From: Sphingobium sp. CAP-1 | Lineage (GTDB): Bacteria; Pseudomonadota; Alphaproteobacteria; Sphingomonadales; Sphingomonadaceae | DNA length: 64,000 nucleotides | Direction: 5' to 3' | Assembly: GCF_009720145.1 (NCBI RefSeq) | Contig: NZ_CP046254.1 | Location: 62,001 to 126,000 of the forward strand | Shown: piece by piece, positions 60,105 through 64,000 of the stretch | How the letters are laid out: each line of letters begins with the position of its first letter | How positions within the stretch are numbered: the stretch's first letter is position 1 | Position numbers and translations under genes: made by a program | Notes under the pieces: generated by a model | What the model was told of the DNA's origin: nothing | What the model saw: only the letters and a program-made list of their open reading frames with translations | Databases searched by the model: none

Positions 60105-60709
60105 GACGACCTCCTTTCGCTTTTCTTGGTTTCGGCGCGCGCGTCGCGCAGGATTTCGACACCGCCCTTGATGGCGATGATGGCGGTGGCGAAGCCGACC
60201 AGCAGGTCCGGCCAATTGGTACCCAACCACAGCACCAGCACGCCGGCGATCAGGATGCCGCCGTTGGAAATGAAGTCGTTGAAGCTGAAGGTGGTTGCGG
60301 CCCGGAGATTGACGTCCGGATCCTTGAGGCGCTGGAGCAGCCGCAGGCAGAGGTAATTCACGACGCCGGCGATCGCGGACATGACCATCATGGTAGGTCC
60401 GATGGGCTCGCTGCCCTGCACGTAGCGCCGTCCGACATCGATCAAGATGCCGCCCGCGAAGATCAGCAGCATGACGCCCGAAGCGACCGCGGCGCGTGTC
60501 TTCCATGTCTGGCCCCGGGTGAGCGCCACAAGGCTCAGCGCATACACAGCCGTATCGGACAGGTTGTCGACGCCGTTGGCGATCAGCGCGCTCGAGTCCG
60601 CGAAGAAGCCGGAAACGAAGAAGCCCGCAGCGATCGCCGCGTTCAGCAGCAGGACGATCCACAGTGTGCGGCGCTCCTGCCCGCCATTGTTGTCGTTGCC
60701 CGGGATCAT
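60101..60709 (-). CDS. Cation diffusion facilitator (CDF) family transporter
   Basis: A transporter of 202 residues with about six membrane helices and the CDF signatures GFFADSSALIANGVDNLSDT (Asp residues of the zinc site in helix 2) and DPDVNLRAATTFSFNDFISN in helix 5. It lacks the usual C-terminal cytoplasmic metal-binding domain, ending at KKSERRSS. It exports divalent metal ions. It is co-translated with the ATPase and ZIP genes on either side (4-bp overlaps). Confidence 0.88.
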   Translation of the reverse strand: MIPGNDNNGGQERRTLWIVLLLNAAIAAGFFVSGFFADSSALIANGVDNLSDTAVYALSLVALTRGQTWKTRAAVASGVMLLIFAGGILIDVGRRYVQGSEPIGPTMMVMSAIAGVVNYLCLRLLQRLKDPDVNLRAATTFSFNDFISNGGILIAGVLVLWLGTNWPDLLVGFATAIIAIKGGVEILRDARAETKKSERRSS

Positions 60710-61392
60710 CCCATCATCTCCTCAAGTGTCAGCAGGGCCAGGAAGCCGACGAAAAACATCGAGCTGATGAGCGGGGTGTCGGGTTTCTCGTGCGCCTCGA
60801 CCAGCAACTCCTCCGTGACGAGGTAGAGCAGCGCCATCAGCCCGAAGCTGAGGAAGCCGGCGATCATCACCGGCGACAGCGCGGCGACCGGCACGGCAGC
60901 GAGCGCGCCGATCGGCAGCAGCAGGGCCAATGCCGAGACGATCACGATGATGCGCAAGCGCGAGCGATAGGTTTCCGCCAGCTCGTCGGTCAGCGTCAGT
61001 CCCAGAAATAACACTTCCAGAGTGAGCGCGATCGTCAGCAGGAGACCTGCCTTCTCGCCCGCCACGAAAGCGAGGCCGAGCACCAGGCCGTCGACCAGAA
61101 TGTCGATGCCGATCGCGGCGAGTAGCGCCATCGGCCCCTTGAAGCGGGCCTCAAGAGCCTTGAGCCCCAGCATGGTCGCGACGCCCGCCGCCCCGCCGAT
61201 CAACGTCGCGCTGGGCGATGCCTCATGCTTGACCTGCGGCAGGATTTCGGTCGCTGCCGCCGCGAACACGACGCCGGCAGCGAGATGCTGTAGGCCCGCC
61301 ACGAGGCCAGGTTTCAACTTGGTGCGGCTCGCGACAATCGCGCCGAGCACGACCGCCAGCACAGGCGCAAGCGTATAGAGCAGTGCCTGCAT
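60706..61392 (-). CDS. ZIP-family metal transporter
   Basis: A protein of 228 residues with eight predicted membrane segments. The ZIP metal-binding residues are in LAAGVVFAAAATEILPQV (helix 4 region) and IGIDILVDGLVLGLAFVAGEK (helix 5 region). The family mostly imports divalent metals into the cytoplasm, so its presence in an efflux operon is notable; some ZIP-like proteins work in the other direction or in metal balance. It overlaps the CDF gene by 4 bp. Confidence 0.88.
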   Translation of the reverse strand: MQALLYTLAPVLAVVLGAIVASRTKLKPGLVAGLQHLAAGVVFAAAATEILPQVKHEASPSATLIGGAAGVATMLGLKALEARFKGPMALLAAIGIDILVDGLVLGLAFVAGEKAGLLLTIALTLEVLFLGLTLTDELAETYRSRLRIIVIVSALALLLPIGALAAVPVAALSPVMIAGFLSFGLMALLYLVTEELLVEAHEKPDTPLISSMFFVGFLALLTLEEMMG

Positions 61393-61395
61393 TTC

Positions 61396-61809
61396 CTAGG
61401 ACTCCTCCGGGGTTCGGTGGCAGACGCGGATCTTCCCGCGTCGCGTGAACGCGATCGATCCGCCCGCCACGACAGCCCGCGAATGGTCGCCGCGAAACTC
61501 GTCACCGGTTCGCTGCGCGCGCAGGATCTCGGTCCTGCCCTTCGGCAGCCAGGTGACGGCCATTTTCAAGCCGTCATCGATGAAGTCGACATCGGCGCGT
61601 GTGCCGTCGTCGCAGTACATGATGCGCTGCGCGATTAGTTTCGACGTCAGATGCTTTTCATGCGCCGGCTCGGTAGGCTGGGTCGGCGCTGGATTACACG
61701 CCCCTATAACCGCCCCGGAGACGAGAACGACGCCGAGGCGCGCGATCGCCAGACCGGCCCGATTCAGGCCGCACAAGGTTGTCACATTTGAAATCGACGT
61801 GTCAGACAT
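61396..61809 (-). CDS. MliC-like lipoprotein (copy 2)
   Basis: A protein of 137 residues from ATG 61809 (ggaagaga upstream). An in-frame ATG at 61860 overlaps the previous stop (ATGA) and would add 17 residues. Lipobox: LVSGAVIGAC. The mature part, IMYCDDGTRADVDFIDDGLK with a closing IRVCHR Cys pair, follows the beta-strand and two-Cys pattern of MliC/lysozyme-inhibitor-like domains. It is a tandem paralogue of the next upstream gene. A role in the metal operon is unclear. Confidence 0.7.
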   Translation of the reverse strand: MSDTSISNVTTLCGLNRAGLAIARLGVVLVSGAVIGACNPAPTQPTEPAHEKHLTSKLIAQRIMYCDDGTRADVDFIDDGLKMAVTWLPKGRTEILRAQRTGDEFRGDHSRAVVAGGSIAFTRRGKIRVCHRTPEES

Positions 61810-61856
61810 CGGTCTCTTCCGACGAAGCGCCCTGTGGCGTTCGAAGGCAGGGCAGT

Positions 61857-62234
61857 TCATCGCGTGCCTTCCTGCTCGCAGATCCGGGTACGGCCATCGC
61901 CTTCCACGATGGTGAGCTGCGACCCCTTGAAGGTCGCGGTGGCTGTTTCGCCGACATATTGCAGGCCCTGCGCTGGCGCGGTCAGCATCATCGGCGGTCC
62001 CCCGTTGGAGCGCCGCAAATCGATCTGCAGGCCGTTGTCCTTGTAATCGACGAACAGCGGTTCCCCGTCGGAACAGCGATATCTATGCCTCCCCATTTCC
62101 CCGGTCGCCACGGCGCTGTCGGACGAATGGATCTGCTGCTCCGTTGGCGGGGCTGGCGGCTTTCTTTCCGAGCACGCCGCGAGCCCGACAACGAGGATGA
62201 CGGCGGGCAGCACCCGCTTACAGTGCATCATCAT
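61857..62234 (-). CDS. MliC-like lipoprotein (copy 1)
   Basis: A protein of 125 residues. Lipobox: ILVVGLAAC. The mature domain has the MliC pattern: RHRYRCSDGEPLFVDYKDNG at the start and LTIVEGDGRTRICEQ at the end, giving the Cys pair. MliC-type lipoproteins inhibit C-type lysozymes in the envelope, but the resemblance is structural and not strong. The start overlaps the upstream SRPBCC gene (ATGA); two further ATG codons at 62231 and 62228 are possible. Confidence 0.72.
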   Translation of the reverse strand: MMMHCKRVLPAVILVVGLAACSERKPPAPPTEQQIHSSDSAVATGEMGRHRYRCSDGEPLFVDYKDNGLQIDLRRSNGGPPMMLTAPAQGLQYVGETATATFKGSQLTIVEGDGRTRICEQEGTR

Positions 62235-62719
62235 CGCGCCTTCCTCCTGCAGCGGAAGGGGACGCGCTGACGATTGATAGCCCGGGCAGGCTGACCTACC
62301 CGCCAGCGGAGATAGGTTGCGAGGCGATCGTCAGATTCGACCATCAGGGATCGCAGGCGGCGCAACATCATCGCCGCGAACGGCAGGGAGAGCGCCCCGC
62401 GCAGCGTGCAGCTATGCGTTAGCCTGGTGCCGCCATCGTCCCCCGCCAGCTCGTACCGCTCTTCGAGCGTGAACAGATAGGGGATGCCGCAGGACCAAGC
62501 GAAGGCGTGCGGTTTATCGAATCGATCAATCCGTGCTGGCGTCCGAATTGGCCGGGTGATGCCCTGGATCGCAAAGGTGCATTCTGTGTCGCCGAGCCGG
62601 GACGGATCATCGAGAAATACGAGCGGACTCCACGCCCGGCGATGATCCGGATCGGTGAGTGCCGACCAGATGCGCAGTGGCCCGCCGTGAAGCATCGAGC
62701 TGGTTATGGTGCGAGGCAT
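62231..62719 (-). CDS. SRPBCC-family protein
   Basis: A protein of 162 residues from ATG 62719 with ggagatgggg upstream. The sequence matches the START/SRPBCC helix-grip pattern: GGPLRIWSALTDPDHRRAWSP, GITRPIRTPARIDRFDKPHA, LEERYELAGDDGGTRLTHSC, then a long C-terminal helix (LPFAAMMLRRLRSLMVESDD) with a basic tail. These proteins bind hydrophobic ligands; the ligand here is unknown. It follows the CzcA-type pump by 53 bp and overlaps the first lipoprotein gene. Confidence 0.82.
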   Translation of the reverse strand: MPRTITSSMLHGGPLRIWSALTDPDHRRAWSPLVFLDDPSRLGDTECTFAIQGITRPIRTPARIDRFDKPHAFAWSCGIPYLFTLEERYELAGDDGGTRLTHSCTLRGALSLPFAAMMLRRLRSLMVESDDRLATYLRWRVGQPARAINRQRVPFRCRRKAR

Positions 62720-62772
62720 ATCCCCATCTCCCAGAGATGGGCGGGGCGATCGCGGATCGCCCCGCCCATCCA

Positions 62773-64000
62773 TCAGGCCAAGTTGTTCACGAAGGTCTGA
62801 CCGTGGTCGTCCCCTTCATGCTCCTCATTGTAGTGCTCGGGTTTCTCGATCACTTTCTGCCCGAACCGGGCATAGAGTGTCGGCAGCACGAACAGCGTAA
62901 GAAGCGTCGCCGAGATCAGACCGCCGATGACGACCGTCGCCAAAGGCTTTTGAACCTCTGCGCCGGCGCCTTCGCCCAGCGCCATCGGCACGAAGCCGAG
63001 GCTGGCGACTAGCGCGGTCATGATGACGGGTCGCAGACGCTGCATCGCGCCAACATGCGCGGCTTCCTCGCGGCTCATCCCTGATCGGATCAGATCTTGG
63101 ATCGAGCTGACCATGACGAGGCCGTTGAGGACCGCGATGCCCGAGAGGGCGATGAAGCCCACTGCCGCCGAGATCGAGAAGTCCATGCCCCGCAGGAACA
63201 GCAACAGGACGCCGCCCACCAGCGCGAAAGGCACGCCGGTGAACACGATCGCGGCGTCGCGGACCGATCCCAACGCCCCGTAGAGGAGCAGCAGGATCAA
63301 AATGAAGCAAGCCGGAATGACCAGCTTCAGCCGTTCGCTTGCCGATTGGAGGTTCTCGAACTGGCCGCCCCATTCGAGATAGGTGCCGGCAGGCAGCCGG
63401 AGTTGGCTGCCGATCGCCGCCTGCGCATCCGCCACGACGGATCCGACGTCGCGGCCACGCACGTTGGCTTGCACCACCACGCGCCGCTTGCCGTTCTCGC
63501 GGCTGATCTGGTTCGGACCATCGACCACCTTGATCTCGGCGACGCTGGACAGCGGTACATAGCCGCCGCCTGCCACCGGCACCTGCACCTGTTGGAGCAG
63601 GCCGATGTCGGCACGCTGCGCCTCCGACAGGCGGATCACCACGGGGAAGCGACGGTCGCCCTCGAAGATCTGGCCCGATGTTCGCCCGCCGATCGTCGCA
63701 GTCACGGTGTCCTGCACATCCTGAGCCGTAACGCCCAACCGCGCCATCGCGTCGCGGTTGACGCGAATGTCGAGCATGGGAAGACCGGTCGTCTGCTCCA
63801 CCTTCACGTCCGCTGCGCCTTGCGTTCTGCGCAGCACCGCCGCGATTTGCTCGGCCGTCCGGTTCATCTGGTTGAAGTCGTCCCCGAACACCTTCACCGC
63901 GATGTCGCCGCGCACGCCGGCGATCAGCTCGTTGAAGCGCATCTGGATGGGCTGGGTGATCTCGTAGGCATTTCCCGGAATCTTCGCGAGATTACCCTCG
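62773..64000 (-). CDS. CzcA/CusA-type heavy-metal RND pump, C-terminal part (runs off window)
   Basis: The last ~408 residues of an RND pump continuing past the right edge. Visible blocks: EITQPIQMRFNELIAGVRGD, GDIAVKVFGDDFNQM, VNRDAMARLGVTAQDVQDTV, and the membrane motif with GIAVLNGLVMVSSIQDLIR and ALGEGAGAEVQKPLATVVIG. The EITQPIQMRFNE and the LPMLDI-type blocks are typical of HME-RND pumps (CzcA, CusA, CnrA). It exports metal ions from periplasm to outside and is the first gene here of the operon that continues with SRPBCC, lipoproteins, ZIP, CDF, ATPase and HAD genes. Confidence 0.94.
   Translation of the reverse strand, partial: EGNLAKIPGNAYEITQPIQMRFNELIAGVRGDIAVKVFGDDFNQMNRTAEQIAAVLRRTQGAADVKVEQTTGLPMLDIRVNRDAMARLGVTAQDVQDTVTATIGGRTSGQIFEGDRRFPVVIRLSEAQRADIGLLQQVQVPVAGGGYVPLSSVAEIKVVDGPNQISRENGKRRVVVQANVRGRDVGSVVADAQAAIGSQLRLPAGTYLEWGGQFENLQSASERLKLVIPACFILILLLLYGALGSVRDAAIVFTGVPFALVGGVLLLFLRGMDFSISAAVGFIALSGIAVLNGLVMVSSIQDLIRSGMSREEAAHVGAMQRLRPVIMTALVASLGFVPMALGEGAGAEVQKPLATVVIGGLISATLLTLFVLPTLYARFGQKVIEKPEHYNEEHEGDDHGQTFVNNLA

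Noticed and set aside
57603..60662. 1019-codon minus-strand frame as one ATPase
   Set aside because: The first ~185 codons overlap the CDF gene in another frame; a strong ribosome binding site places the start at 60104.
1..64000. CRISPR arrays, tRNA or rRNA genes, plasmid replication or partition genes
   Set aside because: No regularly spaced repeats, cloverleaf-like segments, rRNA-like stretches, or repA/parA-type proteins were seen; the replication region may lie outside the window.

Overview
The window looks like a mosaic accessory replicon, most likely a conjugative plasmid or an integrated element of a sphingomonad (Alphaproteobacteria, Sphingomonadaceae). The reasons are the high GC content, a complete-looking P-type (VirB-like) type IV secretion operon, a luxR-luxI-phyH cluster of the kind found in sphingomonads, an alphaproteobacterial cysI-DUF934 pair, stacked RND and heavy-metal efflux operons, and seven or more mobile elements. 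No rRNA, tRNA or CRISPR array was seen. The assignment to a group is inference from gene content.

Layout. 1-8487 (minus): virB10 (cut by the window edge), virB9, virB8, a VirB7-like lipoprotein, virB6, an EexN-like exclusion lipoprotein, virB5, virB4, virB3, virB2, virB1 and a small exported protein, packed with 1-14 bp overlaps. 8538-11698 (minus): phyH dioxygenase, luxI and two luxR genes, only 50 bp upstream of the T4SS genes, so quorum sensing and conjugation look transcriptionally linked. 12218-16867: a cryptic Tn5393-type Tn3 transposon with 38-bp terminal repeats, lodged in the tnpA of a second Tn3-family element (16868-18820). 18954-21131: an rclC-like gene and a divergent marR gene split by an IS630 element. 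21228-22700: an IS110 element. 22741-25683: an orphan winged-helix gene, a vapBC pair and a tyrosine recombinase. 25698-28619: a chimeric hydrolase, small exported proteins and a truncated ECF sigma factor. 28635-37894: glyoxalase-like protein, alcohol dehydrogenase, an SDR, an RND tripartite efflux operon and a second, truncated SDR. 37833-41943: another Tn3-family transposon with an unusual resolvase. 41943-51660: a stress and assimilation island (sulfite reductase, Rrf2 and LysR regulators, 1-Cys peroxiredoxin, carbonic anhydrase, SOD, flavohemoglobin, broken DUF1971 gene). 51661-54173: IS21. 54174-56688: the 3' part of another Tn5393-type transposase with its terminal repeat. 56857-64000 (minus): a metal-efflux operon (CzcA-type RND, SRPBCC protein, two MliC-like lipoproteins, ZIP and CDF transporters, P1B-4-like ATPase, HAD phosphatase).

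How it fits together. The functional cargo falls into four blocks: quorum-linked conjugation, organic or antimicrobial efflux with aldehyde/ketone-type oxidoreductases, NO/sulfite/oxidative stress defence, and metal efflux. The joints between blocks are mobile elements. Several lack target-site duplications and are flanked on both sides by unrelated truncated genes (Tn at 12218-16867, Tn at 37833-41943, IS21 at 51661-54173). That is the pattern expected if transposition-mediated deletions and fusions assembled the region.

Gene starts were chosen from start codon, ribosome binding site and overlap with the neighbour. Family assignments come from motif reading, not from database searches.
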